Below, piece after piece: positions 43,710 through 52,788 of a DNA stretch of 64,000 nucleotides. Below the pieces are notes generated by a model that did not search any database, was not told where the DNA came from, and worked only from the letters and a program-made list of their open reading frames with translations. The position numbers were made by a program, and so were the translations under genes. The DNA lies in contig CAZFEK010000012.1 of assembly GCA_964517465.1 (NCBI GenBank), forward strand, positions 1-64,000, read 5' to 3'. Position 1 is the first letter of the stretch; every line of letters starts with the position of its first letter. Source of the DNA: JACPUX01 sp964517465 (GTDB lineage: Bacteria; Pseudomonadota; Gammaproteobacteria; Burkholderiales; Casimicrobiaceae).

Positions 43710-44864
43710 ATGATGCCACTACCTGAACCCGATGCCGACGCGCTTGCCCACAGCGCTCGGCTCTCCATGCTGATTCGCGAACGCATTGCCGCCGCGAACG
43801 GCTTCCTTTCCTTCGCCGAGTATATGCAGCTGGCGCTGCACGAGCCCGGCCTGGGCTACTATGCCGCCGGAGCCCGCAAACTCGGTGCCGATGGCGATTT
43901 CATCACCGCGCCGGAAATCTCGCCGCTGTTTGCCCGGGCGCTCGCCTCGCAGGCGGCCGAGGTGCTGGAGGTTTCGGGCGGTGACTGCTTGGAGTTGGGC
44001 CCGGGCAGCGGCCGGCTCGCCGCTGACCTGCTCCTCGCCCTCCAGCAGCGAGATCGGCTCCCCGAGCGCTATCTGCTCCTGGAAACCAGCCCCGACCTGA
44101 GGGAGCGCCAGCGGCAGACGCTCGCTCAACTCCCGCCGGCTCTTGCTGCGCGCTGCGTCTGGATCGATCGGCTGCCGCTGGCGCATGTCGGTCTGATCTT
44201 CGGCAACGAAGTGCTCGACGCGCTGCCGGTAGAGCGCCTACGTCGCGAGGGTGACCGGGTTTGGCAGATCGGCGTGGGGATCGACGCAGACGGCAAGTTG
44301 GTATGGCGCGAACGCCTGCTGGCCGAAAGCGCCTTGCGCACCGTGGCACTCGAAAGGCTGCCCGCCCAGGGCGGCCGCAGCGAAATCAACTTCGCCGCCG
44401 AGGCGCTGTTGCGCAGTCTGGGCGGCCTTATGACGCGCGGCCTGCTGCTGCTTCTCGACTACGGCTATCCGGCGGCCGAGTATTACCATCCGGCGCGGCA
44501 TGCGGGCACGCTCACCTGCTTTTATCGCCACCGCCAGCACGACAACCCGTTTTTTCTTCCCGGCCTGCAGGACATCACCGCACATGTAGATTTCACCGCC
44601 GTCGCGCTTGCGGCAGCGGAGGCTGACTTGGCGTTGGCGGGTTATACCTCGCAAGCCCAATTCCTGATCAACTGCGGCATCCTCGACGCGCTGCGAGCCT
44701 GCGGTGAGCCGTCTGGCTTTGCCTATCTGCATGCGGCTAACGCCTTGAATCGTCTCACTCACCCGGCGGAAATGGGGGAACTTTTCAAGGCCATCGCCTG
44801 GGTCAAAGAACTGGACCTCGATCCCCGGGGCTTTCGAGAGGGCAACCGGGGGCACCGACTTTGA
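43710..44864 (+). CDS. MidA/NDUFAF7-type SAM-dependent methyltransferase
   Basis: 384 residues. FAEYMQLALHEPGLGYYAAGARKLG, GDFITAPEISPLFARALA, LELGPGSGRLAADLLLAL (SAM site) and IFGNEVLDALPVERL are the signatures of this family, whose mitochondrial member methylates an arginine of complex I. The bacterial role is not established. It is divergent from the pteridine reductase, a pairing often seen in betaproteobacteria. Confidence 0.9.
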   Translation: MMPLPEPDADALAHSARLSMLIRERIAAANGFLSFAEYMQLALHEPGLGYYAAGARKLGADGDFITAPEISPLFARALASQAAEVLEVSGGDCLELGPGSGRLAADLLLALQQRDRLPERYLLLETSPDLRERQRQTLAQLPPALAARCVWIDRLPLAHVGLIFGNEVLDALPVERLRREGDRVWQIGVGIDADGKLVWRERLLAESALRTVALERLPAQGGRSEINFAAEALLRSLGGLMTRGLLLLLDYGYPAAEYYHPARHAGTLTCFYRHRQHDNPFFLPGLQDITAHVDFTAVALAAAEADLALAGYTSQAQFLINCGILDALRACGEPSGFAYLHAANALNRLTHPAEMGELFKAIAWVKELDLDPRGFREGNRGHRL

Positions 44865-44980
44865 ATTGTCGAATCCTCCCATGACACAGGCATGAACCAG
44901 GCGTAACATGGCCGGGCCATTTCGGTAGGCATTTCCAACCCCGGCCCGTCTGCCAGCCAGAAAAAGGGAGAATCGGAAGA

Positions 44981-44995
44981 AGTGTCGCTGACACT
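44981..44995. promoter_or_regulatory. Inverted repeat AGTGTC-GCT-GACACT
   Basis: A perfect 6-bp inverted repeat with a 3-base spacer, the geometry of a dimeric-regulator operator, 160 bases upstream of the secreted modular protein. The rest of the 291-base gap between that gene and the MidA-type gene shows no gene. Confidence 0.4.
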
Positions 44996-45155
44996 CCGCG
45001 CGCCAGGGACCTGGGGCAAAGCGCAGCTCAAGCCGTGAAAATAGCGGCGGCGGCCAAGGCTCCGCTGCGACTCGATCGGTTCACGCAGCAACTTCTTCCG
45101 AGTTTCCCTTGTATGGCCAAGGCCGCGAGGCCGCTCTGAGCAAGGAGCAGGTACC

Positions 45156-46511
45156 ATGTTGCCAAGCAAACGATTGATCGTCTCCAGCCTTTTGGCGTGG
45201 TTCTTTGCCGGCACCACCGGGGCGGCCCCGGTGCTGATCAACTTCGACCGCGATCCCGACGGCGACGCGATTCCTAACGGTTTGGCGGTGAACACGACCT
45301 ACGCGAGTCTGGGCGTCACCCTTTCGCGCGAGGGCGGATCGACTTGCGGTCCGGACATCTATGCCAACAACAACCAGCCGGCGGGCTTTGGCAGCGCACC
45401 CAACGTCGTTTCGCCCTGCGCCCCGCCTGCCGCTTCGGACATCAACGACGCCACCTTCGGTGTCATCAAGGTGAGCCTCGACCGCAACGCCACCCGGGTG
45501 TGCATCGACGTGCGCCCCGGCGCCTCTGGCCATGCGGGGACCATCCGCGTTTTCGATGCCAGCGACACCCAAGTTAATGCCACCGTTTCCGCCCCGGGCC
45601 TGACCCAACAGATCTGCGCCGCCGGTTTGGGCTTGCGTTATGCCCGCATCGCTGGAAGCGGGTCGGGATCCTACGCCCGTTTCGACAATCTCATAGTCGA
45701 CTTCGGCGGCGGCCCGGCCACCCAATCGTATTATCAAGGCATCGCCTCCTTGGCAGCGCCCACCTGCTCCAGCGCAAACGGCGGGTCGGTCACCACCGGC
45801 ACGCGCGTCTGGGTCTGGAACGCGCCCGCCGGCGGTGCCACCATTACTCGGGTCGATGCGCGCAACGGCGTGGCCATCGGCAGCCCCTTGACCTATCCCG
45901 CCAACGCCGGCTCGGGGACCCAGGACTACGCTTCGTTTGGCGCCATGGGCCTGGGCCACTACCCGTTCACCTACACTACTCAGGAAGCGATGAGCGTCGG
46001 GAGCAATGTCGTCAGTGTGTCCACGGTGGCGATCCATTGCGCCACCGACGGCCCGGCAGGCACCAGTTATTGGGTGGGCATGGCTCCGCCTTCGCTGGAG
46101 AATCCGCAGGCTTCCAGCTACCAAAGCGGCATCGGGCTGGTCTCGGGCTGGTCATGCGTGGGCCCGCATATCGGTGTCTCTTTCGACGGCCTGGCTCCAG
46201 TCTCGGCCCCTTACGGCTCCGGCCGTCTGGACACGGCACCGGTTTGCGGTTCCTGGAATGCCTTGGGGGGTTTCGGGCTTTTGAGCAACTTCAATTTGCT
46301 GGGCACCGGCAGCCATACCGCGCAGCTCTACGTCAATGGCCAGGCCTTTGGGCCGGCCCGCAGTTTCCAGGTCACCGCGCCTGCGGGCGAATTCCTCGTC
46401 GGCGCCGCGGCGAGCGCCACCGTGCCGAACTTCCCCTCGGCCGGGCGCACCACCACGTTGATCTGGCAGCAAGCGCAGCAAAACTTCGGCATCCAGGCGG
46501 TCACGCCCTGA
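45156..46511 (+). CDS. Secreted modular protein with 'SGIG..SGWxC' domain
   Basis: 451 residues. A signal peptide (LLAWFFAGTTGAA) is followed by an N-terminal ~170-residue domain (LINFDRDPDGDAIPNGLAV... RFDNLIVDFGG) that looks lectin/concanavalin-like. The C-terminal ~130 residues begin LENPQASSYQSGIGLVSGWSC and contain GVCGSWNALGGFGLLSNFNLLG-type sequence, a module I have seen repeatedly at the ends of exported bacterial proteins without a known function. There is no membrane anchor. Good GGAGCAGG upstream of the ATG. Confidence 0.7.
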   Translation: MLPSKRLIVSSLLAWFFAGTTGAAPVLINFDRDPDGDAIPNGLAVNTTYASLGVTLSREGGSTCGPDIYANNNQPAGFGSAPNVVSPCAPPAASDINDATFGVIKVSLDRNATRVCIDVRPGASGHAGTIRVFDASDTQVNATVSAPGLTQQICAAGLGLRYARIAGSGSGSYARFDNLIVDFGGGPATQSYYQGIASLAAPTCSSANGGSVTTGTRVWVWNAPAGGATITRVDARNGVAIGSPLTYPANAGSGTQDYASFGAMGLGHYPFTYTTQEAMSVGSNVVSVSTVAIHCATDGPAGTSYWVGMAPPSLENPQASSYQSGIGLVSGWSCVGPHIGVSFDGLAPVSAPYGSGRLDTAPVCGSWNALGGFGLLSNFNLLGTGSHTAQLYVNGQAFGPARSFQVTAPAGEFLVGAAASATVPNFPSAGRTTTLIWQQAQQNFGIQAVTP

Positions 46512-46519
46512 GGTCCACG

Positions 46520-46551
46520 ACTCCCGTCTGCCCTGCGGCGGACGGGAGTCC
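46520..46551 (+). terminator. Hairpin downstream of the secreted-protein gene
   Basis: GACTCCCGTC pairs perfectly with GACGGGAGTC across a 12-base loop, nine bases past the stop. There is no T-tract, so it would be a weak intrinsic terminator; hemC starts 63 bases later. Confidence 0.5.
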
Positions 46552-46614
46552 TCGTGCCGGTGGCGCGGGGCAAGCTGCTAAAATGGCCGGCCCTAGGCCA
46601 AAGCACCAACCTTC

Positions 46615-47550
46615 ATGTCCTTGCCCCTTTGCCCCCAGCGCCTCGTCATCGCCACGCGCGAATCCGCGCTCGCCCTTTGGCAGGCTGAGTTCATTCAGGC
46701 GCGTTTGCGAGCGCTGTATCCGCATTGCCAGGTGGAACTCCTGGGCATGACCACCCAGGGTGATCAGATTCTCGATCGGCCCCTGGCCGCCATCGGTGGC
46801 AAAGGGCTATTCATCAAAGAACTGGAAACCGCCCTCCTCGAAGACCGCGCCGACTTGGCGGTGCATTCCTTGAAGGACGTGCCCATGGAGCTGCCCGAGG
46901 GTTTTTGCCTCGCCGCCATCGGCGAACGCGAAGATCCCCGCGATGCCTTGGTCTCCAATCAATGCGCTCGCCTCGCCGACCTGCCCGCCGGAGCCGTCGT
47001 AGGCACCTCCAGCTTGCGCCGCGAAGCGCAGTTGCGCGAGCGTTATCCTGGCCTCGTGATCGAAGCCCTGCGCGGCAACGTGGGCACGCGCTTGAGGAAA
47101 CTCGACGAAGGACGGTATGCCGCGATCATTCTCGCCGCCGCGGGACTCAAGCGCTTGGGGCTGGAGGCGCGCATCACCGCCTGCCTCGAGCCCGAGGAGT
47201 GCTTGCCCGCCGTCGGCCAAGGGGCGCTGGGCATCGAATGCCGCGCCGACCGCCCGGAACTCAGGCGTTGGCTCGCGCCTTTGCACCATGCCCAAACTGC
47301 GGCTTGCGTCACCGCCGAGCGCGCCTTCAGCCGCGCGCTCTCCGGAAGTTGCCACACGCCACTGGCCGGCCACGCCGTATGGACCGCCGGGAAGCTGCGA
47401 CTGCGCGGCTTGCTGGCGCGTCGAGACGGTCGGCAGGTATTGCGCGGCGAGCGCGAGGGCGAAGCCGCTCAAGCGCAAGCCCTGGGCCTCGCCTTGGCCG
47501 AGGAGCTGCGCGCCCAAGGCGCGGCCGCGATCTTGGCCGAACTCGCCTGA
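46615..47550 (+). CDS. hemC: Hydroxymethylbilane synthase (porphobilinogen deaminase)
   Basis: 311 residues. RLVIATRESALALWQAEFIQ, GGKGLFIKELETALLEDRADLAVHSLKDVPM and RALSGSCHTPLAGHAV, where the cysteine at about residue 246 carries the dipyrromethane cofactor, are diagnostic. It polymerises four porphobilinogen units in tetrapyrrole synthesis. hemD follows after 16 bases. Confidence 0.97.
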   Translation: MSLPLCPQRLVIATRESALALWQAEFIQARLRALYPHCQVELLGMTTQGDQILDRPLAAIGGKGLFIKELETALLEDRADLAVHSLKDVPMELPEGFCLAAIGEREDPRDALVSNQCARLADLPAGAVVGTSSLRREAQLRERYPGLVIEALRGNVGTRLRKLDEGRYAAIILAAAGLKRLGLEARITACLEPEECLPAVGQGALGIECRADRPELRRWLAPLHHAQTAACVTAERAFSRALSGSCHTPLAGHAVWTAGKLRLRGLLARRDGRQVLRGEREGEAAQAQALGLALAEELRAQGAAAILAELA

Positions 47551-47566
47551 GCAAAGGCGAAGAAGC

Positions 47567-48343
47567 ATGCCTGCGAAAACGCTGGACAAGCGCCGCATCA
47601 TCCTTACCCGGCCGCGCGAGCAGGCCGAGTCACTGGCCGCGCGCTTGCGCGCAGCGGGAGCCACGGTGTACTTCCATCCGGCGATCACCATCACGCCACC
47701 GGCCGACGGCCGCGCCCTCGAAGCGGCGCAGGCGCGGTTGGCGGACTTCGATTTTGCCGCCTTCGTGAGCGCCAATGCAGTGACCTGGGGACTCGCCGGT
47801 GTCGAGCAACTGCCCCCGGCCCTGGTTTGCCTCGCGCCCGGGCCGGGAACTGCCCAGGCACTGCGAGAGCGCGGCGCGACCCGGGTTTTGTGCCCCCCCG
47901 AGCAGTTCGACAGCGAAGGTCTGCTGGCTCTGCCCGAACTGCAAAATGTCGCGGGACGGCGGGTGCTGATTTTTCGCGGTGACGGAGGCCGGGAGCGCCT
48001 CGCCGAAGGCCTGCGCGCGCGCGGGGCCGAAGTCCGGCTGGTGAGCTGCTATCGTCGCGTCGCCCCGTTGGCGGACCTGCCCGCCTTGGTTCAGACGCTG
48101 CTGCACGAGAACCCGGACGCGGCGCTCATCACCAGCAGCGAAGGACTGGACAACCTCTTGGCCCATCTTCCCCGGGCGGCGGCGCAATCTCTCAGGAACT
48201 TACTCATGTTCGTGCCTCATTCGCGCATTGCCGCGCACGCGCAAGCCGCCGGGTGCGCCCGGGTGGTGACCACCGCGGGTGCCGATGCCGGCCTGCTGGC
48301 GGGGCTCGAGCGTTACTTCCAGGAGCATCCGACTCATGCCTGA
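47567..48343 (+). CDS. hemD: Uroporphyrinogen-III synthase
   Basis: 258 residues, a divergent family recognised by RIILTRPREQAESLAARLRAAG, FVSANAVTWGLAG, VLIFRGDGGRERLAEGLRARGAEV and ITSSEGLDNLLAHL. It closes and isomerises hydroxymethylbilane. Position right after hemC supports the call. Its last eight bases overlap the start of the next gene. Confidence 0.92.
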   Translation: MPAKTLDKRRIILTRPREQAESLAARLRAAGATVYFHPAITITPPADGRALEAAQARLADFDFAAFVSANAVTWGLAGVEQLPPALVCLAPGPGTAQALRERGATRVLCPPEQFDSEGLLALPELQNVAGRRVLIFRGDGGRERLAEGLRARGAEVRLVSCYRRVAPLADLPALVQTLLHENPDAALITSSEGLDNLLAHLPRAAAQSLRNLLMFVPHSRIAAHAQAAGCARVVTTAGADAGLLAGLERYFQEHPTHA

Positions 48344-49286
48344 AACTCGACCCGAAATCCTGGTCGTCGCGCCGTTGCCCGCCTGGCTGCAAGAACCCTG
48401 GCACGCCGATTTCATTTGCCACGACTGGGTGCATGCGCCCGACCGCGACGCCCTGGTGGACCGCGTGGCGCCGCGCATCCGCGGCGTGGTCACCCACGCC
48501 ATCGGCGTGCTCGACCCGGAACTGCTCGCACGGCTGCCGGCGCTGGAAATCGTTGCCACCTTCGGGGTGGGCTACGATGGCGTGCCCCTCGAGGATTGCC
48601 GCCGGCGCGGCGTGCGCGTCAGCAACACCCCCGACGTGCTCACCGACGACACCGCCGACATCGCCGTGGCGCTCACGCTGATGCTTTGCCGCGATCTCTT
48701 GACCGCCAACCGCCATGTGATTTCCGGCAGCTGGCTCGCAGGGCCGGCGCCGCTCGCTACGGCGATGAAAGGCAAACGTGTGGGCATCTTGGGCCTGGGC
48801 CGGATCGGCAAGGCGATCGCCAGTCGGCTAGAGGCCTTCGGTTGCATGCTGGCCTACCATGGCCGACAGCGCCAGGACGTGCCCTATGCTTTTGCGCCCA
48901 CCCTGCTCGACCTGGCGAGAGACAGCGAAGTGCTGATCGTCGCCTGCCCGGGCGGCGCCGAAACAAACCAGCTGATCGGCACCGAGGTGCTCGAGGCCTT
49001 GGGCAGCAAAGGCTGGCTGGTGAACATCGCCCGCGGCTCGGTGGTCGACGAAACCGCGCTCGTTCGCGCCCTGCAGGCCGGCAAACTGCGCGGTGCGGGG
49101 CTCGACGTTTACCAAGACGAACCCCGGGTACCGGAGGCCCTCGCCGCCCTGCCCAATGTCGTCTTGTTCCCCCACGTGGGCAGCGCCACGCGCGAGACGC
49201 GGCTCGCCATGGCCATGGGGGTGCTGGCCAACCTGCGCGCCCATTTCGCCGGACAACCCCTGCCGACGCCGGTTCCGGGTTGTTGA
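48336..49286 (+). CDS. D-2-hydroxyacid dehydrogenase (NAD(P)-dependent)
   Basis: 316 residues. VGILGLGRIGKAIASRLEAFG is the nucleotide-binding motif; NIARGSVVDE (Arg), GLDVYQDEPRVPEAL (Glu) and VVLFPHVGSAT (His) are the catalytic residues of the glyoxylate/hydroxypyruvate reductase-like group. It is not a haem enzyme, yet it overlaps hemD and sits where hemX normally follows, so it has been inserted into or recruited by the operon. The substrate is probably a small 2-oxo acid. Confidence 0.9.
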   Translation: MPETRPEILVVAPLPAWLQEPWHADFICHDWVHAPDRDALVDRVAPRIRGVVTHAIGVLDPELLARLPALEIVATFGVGYDGVPLEDCRRRGVRVSNTPDVLTDDTADIAVALTLMLCRDLLTANRHVISGSWLAGPAPLATAMKGKRVGILGLGRIGKAIASRLEAFGCMLAYHGRQRQDVPYAFAPTLLDLARDSEVLIVACPGGAETNQLIGTEVLEALGSKGWLVNIARGSVVDETALVRALQAGKLRGAGLDVYQDEPRVPEALAALPNVVLFPHVGSATRETRLAMAMGVLANLRAHFAGQPLPTPVPGC

Positions 49287-49293
49287 TACAATC

Positions 49294-49499
49294 CTGGCCT
49301 AGCCTATGCCGCACAAGCCGGAACCATAGAGAATCGAGGATCGCGTGCCGACTGCATACTACGGCCCCCCCCAATCCGAAAGGGGAGAAGCCCTTCGCAT
49401 CGCCCCCAATAGGAACGAGGTGGCGCGCCCCCTCGTAGATGCCCCACATCCGCTTTCCGACTCCTTGCTTTTGCGGAATTGCGAAGACTTTAGGCCTCA
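49294..49499 (-). repeat. Degenerate interspersed element, copy C
   Basis: On the reverse strand it runs from CTGAGGCCTAAAGTCTTCGC through GGAGTCGGAAAGCGG, GGGGGCGCGCCACCTCGTTCC, CACGCGATCCTCGATTC and TGGTTCCGGCTTGTGCGG. Every block has a counterpart in copy D in the same order. It fills the 233-base gap between the D-2-hydroxyacid dehydrogenase and hemX genes. One reading frame gives LWFRLVRHRL. Confidence 0.65.
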
Positions 49500-49519
49500 G
49501 CGACTCAGCGCCGCCAGCT

Positions 49520-50593
49520 ATGACTGAACCCCAAGCTGCCCTGCTCACGCCGGACCCTGCACCCGAAAATAAAGGCTCCCCGCCGGCCGAGGAAAAACCC
49601 GGCCCCCGCTGGCGCTCTCCGACGCTGCGGCGTATCGGCCTGGGCCTGGTGCTCATGGCCGTCTTGGCGCTCGCTTGGATTGAATACCGCGAGGTCCAAA
49701 AACTTCGCGCCGAAGTCACTCAGCAATTGAGCGAAGCCCACCAGCGCAACGCCGAAACCCGGGCGCACGCCGCCAAGGCGCAAGAGACGGTGCAAGACGT
49801 GCAGGCCAAGATGGCCCTGCTGGAAGCCCGGCTTGCCGAGGCACAAACCCAACAGGCTGCATTGGAGGCACTTTATCGCGATCTCACCCCCAGCCGCGAC
49901 GACTTCACGCTCAACGAAATCGAACAAATCCTGTTGCTGGCAAGCCAGCAGTTGCAGCTTGCCGGCAATGTGCAGACCGCGCTGGCCGCCTTGCAGACCG
50001 CGGACGCGCGCTTGCAAAGAAACGACCGGCCGCAGTTCATCGCTTTGCGGCGCGCCATCGCGCGCGACATGGATCGCCTGAAGTCTTTGCCTTACGTCGA
50101 CCTCACCGGCATGAGCCTGCGCTTGGACCAGATCATTCAAAGCATAGACCGTCTCCCCTTGGCCTTCGAGGAGCGCCCCGCGGCGCGCCCCGCGGCGCCG
50201 CCGGCGCCGGAAGAACCCGCCTGGCGCCGCGTGCTTCAGGGTTTTGCCGACGACTTGCGCCAAATGGTGCGCATCGAAACCCTGGAGCGAGGCGAACCGC
50301 CGCTTTTGGCGCCCCAGCAACAGTATTTCTTGAAAGAGAACTTGAAACTGCGCCTGCTGTCCGCGCGCCTGGCGCTGCTGGCGCGCGATGCCGTTACTTT
50401 CCGCGCCGATCTCAAAGCCGCCGACGAATGGATGCGGCGCTATTTCGACGCCAAGGCCAAGAACACCCAACTCGCATTGGCGACGATCAAGCAGTTCCAA
50501 GCCAGCGAACTCGCCATCGAGATGCCCGATCTCTCGGGCAGCCTCGCCGCCTTGCGCAGCCAGCGCCTGGCAAGAGACCGGAGCGCACGTTGA
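49520..50593 (+). CDS. hemX: HemX-family membrane protein
   Basis: 357 residues: a proline-rich cytoplasmic start, one transmembrane helix (IGLGLVLMAVLALAWIEY, ~residues 39-56), then a long coiled-coil-prone region (LRAEVTQQLSEAHQRNAETRAHAAKAQETVQ) and LTPSRDDFTLNEIEQILLLASQQLQLAGNV, the conserved HemX block. Databases often call it uroporphyrinogen-III C-methyltransferase, but it lacks that enzyme's SAM domain. Its TGA overlaps the TTG of hemY. Confidence 0.88.
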   Translation: MTEPQAALLTPDPAPENKGSPPAEEKPGPRWRSPTLRRIGLGLVLMAVLALAWIEYREVQKLRAEVTQQLSEAHQRNAETRAHAAKAQETVQDVQAKMALLEARLAEAQTQQAALEALYRDLTPSRDDFTLNEIEQILLLASQQLQLAGNVQTALAALQTADARLQRNDRPQFIALRRAIARDMDRLKSLPYVDLTGMSLRLDQIIQSIDRLPLAFEERPAARPAAPPAPEEPAWRRVLQGFADDLRQMVRIETLERGEPPLLAPQQQYFLKENLKLRLLSARLALLARDAVTFRADLKAADEWMRRYFDAKAKNTQLALATIKQFQASELAIEMPDLSGSLAALRSQRLARDRSAR

Positions 50594-51795
50594 AAGTTCT
50601 GGGCTGGCTTTCGGCGCTTGCCGTCGCCGCCGTGGCTTTGGCGCTGGCGGGAAGAGCCAACACGGGCTACGTGCTCGTCGTCGCTCCGCCTTATCGATAC
50701 GAGCTCACGCTGAACCTTCTGCTGCTGCTTTTTGCCGCTGGCTGGATTTTGCTTTATGTTTTGGCCCGCATCGCGCTGCGCGGCTTGGCTATGCCCGCCG
50801 AAGTGCGCGAATACCGCGCCCGCAGAAAGCGCGAACGAGCCCACGCCGCCATTGATGCCGCTTTGCTGGCGCTCTTGGAGGGTCGTTATGGCAAGGCGCG
50901 GCAACACGCCCAGCGCGCCCTTGCCTTGGGCGAAGGTCCCTTGGCGGCTTTGCTGGCGGCGCGCGCGGCCATCGAGGTGCGCGACTTCGATACCGCCAAC
51001 GATCTCTTGGCGCGCATCGCCGCCATGACACCGCAATTCACCGCCGCAAGGCTGATGATGGATGCCGAAATCGAGTTGGCGCTTCAGCGCCCTCAGACTG
51101 CGCTGACTTTGCTCCAGCGGCTGCGCGCTGACGCAGGCATGCACACCGCAGCCCTGCGCCTCGAGCTTCGCGCCTTGCAAGCGGCCAAGCGTTGGGCCGA
51201 CGTTCCGGCCCTGCTGGAGCAACTCAAGCGGCGCGACGTGCTCGACAAAGTGCAGGCCGATCAACTACGCTGGCACGCCCAGGCCGAACATCTGGAAAGC
51301 CTCAGCGCAGACAGCGCCGCTCTCAACGAGTACTGGCAGCGCCTGCCCGAGAGCGACCGTCGCCACCCCCGCGTGGCCGCCGCGGCGGCGCAAGCCAGAC
51401 TGGCCTGCGGCGAAAGAAACCAGGCTGCAGAGATCATCGCGGCCAGTCTGGAGCACGATTGGGATAGCAACCTGGTGTTGCGCTTCGCCGAATGCCAGGG
51501 CGAAGACAACGTGTCCTTGATTCAGCGAGCCGAGGGCTGGCTGGCCGGGCATCACGACGACGCCTCGCTGCTACTGGTACTGGGCCGCTTGTGCCTGGCT
51601 GAAAAGCTCTGGGGCAAGGCGCAGACCTATCTCGAAGCGAGTGTCGCGCTGGCCGAAACCTATGCCGCGCACCTGGCGCTGGCGGAACTGCACGCCGGCC
51701 TCGCCCGCCATGACGAAGCCAACGCGCACCTTGCCGCGGCGATGCGGCTCGCGCTCGATCAATTGCGCTCAGCGCCGCTAGCCAAGGAAGTTTGA
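50590..51795 (+). CDS. hemY: HemY-family membrane protein with TPR-like domain
   Basis: 401 residues from a TTG overlapping the hemX stop. Two N-terminal transmembrane helices (GWLSALAVAAVALALAG, LNLLLLLFAAGWILLYVLARI) precede a helical repeat region (RYGKARQHAQRALALGEGPLAALLAARAAIE, FTAARLMMDAEIELALQRPQ). This is the Proteobacterial HemY found after HemX, distinct from Bacillus HemY protoporphyrinogen oxidase. Its role in haem synthesis is inferred from context. Confidence 0.88.
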   Translation: MKVLGWLSALAVAAVALALAGRANTGYVLVVAPPYRYELTLNLLLLLFAAGWILLYVLARIALRGLAMPAEVREYRARRKRERAHAAIDAALLALLEGRYGKARQHAQRALALGEGPLAALLAARAAIEVRDFDTANDLLARIAAMTPQFTAARLMMDAEIELALQRPQTALTLLQRLRADAGMHTAALRLELRALQAAKRWADVPALLEQLKRRDVLDKVQADQLRWHAQAEHLESLSADSAALNEYWQRLPESDRRHPRVAAAAAQARLACGERNQAAEIIAASLEHDWDSNLVLRFAECQGEDNVSLIQRAEGWLAGHHDDASLLLVLGRLCLAEKLWGKAQTYLEASVALAETYAAHLALAELHAGLARHDEANAHLAAAMRLALDQLRSAPLAKEV

Positions 51796-51804
51796 GGGGG
51801 CAAT

Positions 51805-52788
51805 TTGAAGCTGCATGGGCTGGCCATGATTCGCAACGAAGCCGACATCGTCGAGAGCTTCGTGCGCCACAACCTCAGGTTTCTCGACGGCCTCACCATC
51901 ATCGTTCACCGTCCCAGCGACGGAACGCGAGAAATTCTCGATGCTTTGGGCCGCGAGGGATTGCCTTTGGAGTTGATGCCGCTCGATGAACTAGGCTTTT
52001 ACCAAGGTCAGCGCATCACCCAGGCCGCACGCAGCGTGTTTCAGCGTCACCGGCCCGATTTTCTCTTTGCGCTCGATGCCGACGAGTTCCTGCGCGCGAC
52101 TGAACGGGCTGCCTTGGAAAACACGCTGGCCAACATTCCGGCCGGCCAGCACGGCAGCACGCCTTGCTACAACTACGCCCCCGACCCGCGCGATGATGCC
52201 AACGAGGTCGAGCCGGTTAAGCGGCTGCGTCACCGCCATCCGCGCGACTCCAACCCGGGCCGATTTCGCAAGCTGATCATCAGCCCATCCTTTGCCGCCG
52301 ACGCGTCGCTGGTCATCTGCCACGGCAATCACGCCCTTGCTTCTGCTGATCCGGTGCGCGACAAGGCCTTGGTCGGCCAAACCCATATCACGCCGCCGCT
52401 TCTGGCGCATTATCCGGTGCGCAGCGCGGAGCAAGTCTTGATCAAAACGCTGATCGGATGGCTGGCGCACATCGTGATCGGCGAACACCAAATCGAGCGC
52501 TCGGCTCATTGGCGCGCTTTTTACGAGCGCATCAAAATGAAAGCGAGTTTGAGCGCAGAGGAATTGAGCGAAATTGCGCGGCGCTATCTGGAAGACTGCG
52601 CCGAGAACGCAGAAGAAAAAGCCGCACTCAAGGATTTGGTGCTGGCGGAAGATCCTTTGCCGGTGGATTTCGTCATTCGTTATGCTCACCTTCGCCAGCG
52701 CGCACCACTTGCCTGTGTCGCAAACTACGCCGAGCAATTGGCTCTGGCGTACTTGGAATTGCAGCGCCGACCGGGGATGCGATCCTAG
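51805..52788 (+). CDS. Glycosyltransferase family 2-like protein
   Basis: 327 residues. LHGLAMIRNEADIVESFVRHNLRFLDGL and FLFALDADEFLRA (DxD-type sugar-binding motif) match the short glycosyltransferase-2 group that begins with an IRNEAD motif. The acceptor is unknown. The TTG start is preceded by GAGGGGGC about six bases upstream. Its stop overlaps the convergent reductase gene by four bases, so the two transcripts run into each other. Confidence 0.8.
   Translation: MKLHGLAMIRNEADIVESFVRHNLRFLDGLTIIVHRPSDGTREILDALGREGLPLELMPLDELGFYQGQRITQAARSVFQRHRPDFLFALDADEFLRATERAALENTLANIPAGQHGSTPCYNYAPDPRDDANEVEPVKRLRHRHPRDSNPGRFRKLIISPSFAADASLVICHGNHALASADPVRDKALVGQTHITPPLLAHYPVRSAEQVLIKTLIGWLAHIVIGEHQIERSAHWRAFYERIKMKASLSAEELSEIARRYLEDCAENAEEKAALKDLVLAEDPLPVDFVIRYAHLRQRAPLACVANYAEQLALAYLELQRRPGMRS

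Noticed and set aside
49520..50593. HemX as an active uroporphyrinogen-III C-methyltransferase
   Set aside because: No SAM-binding methyltransferase domain; only the membrane/coiled-coil HemX part is present.
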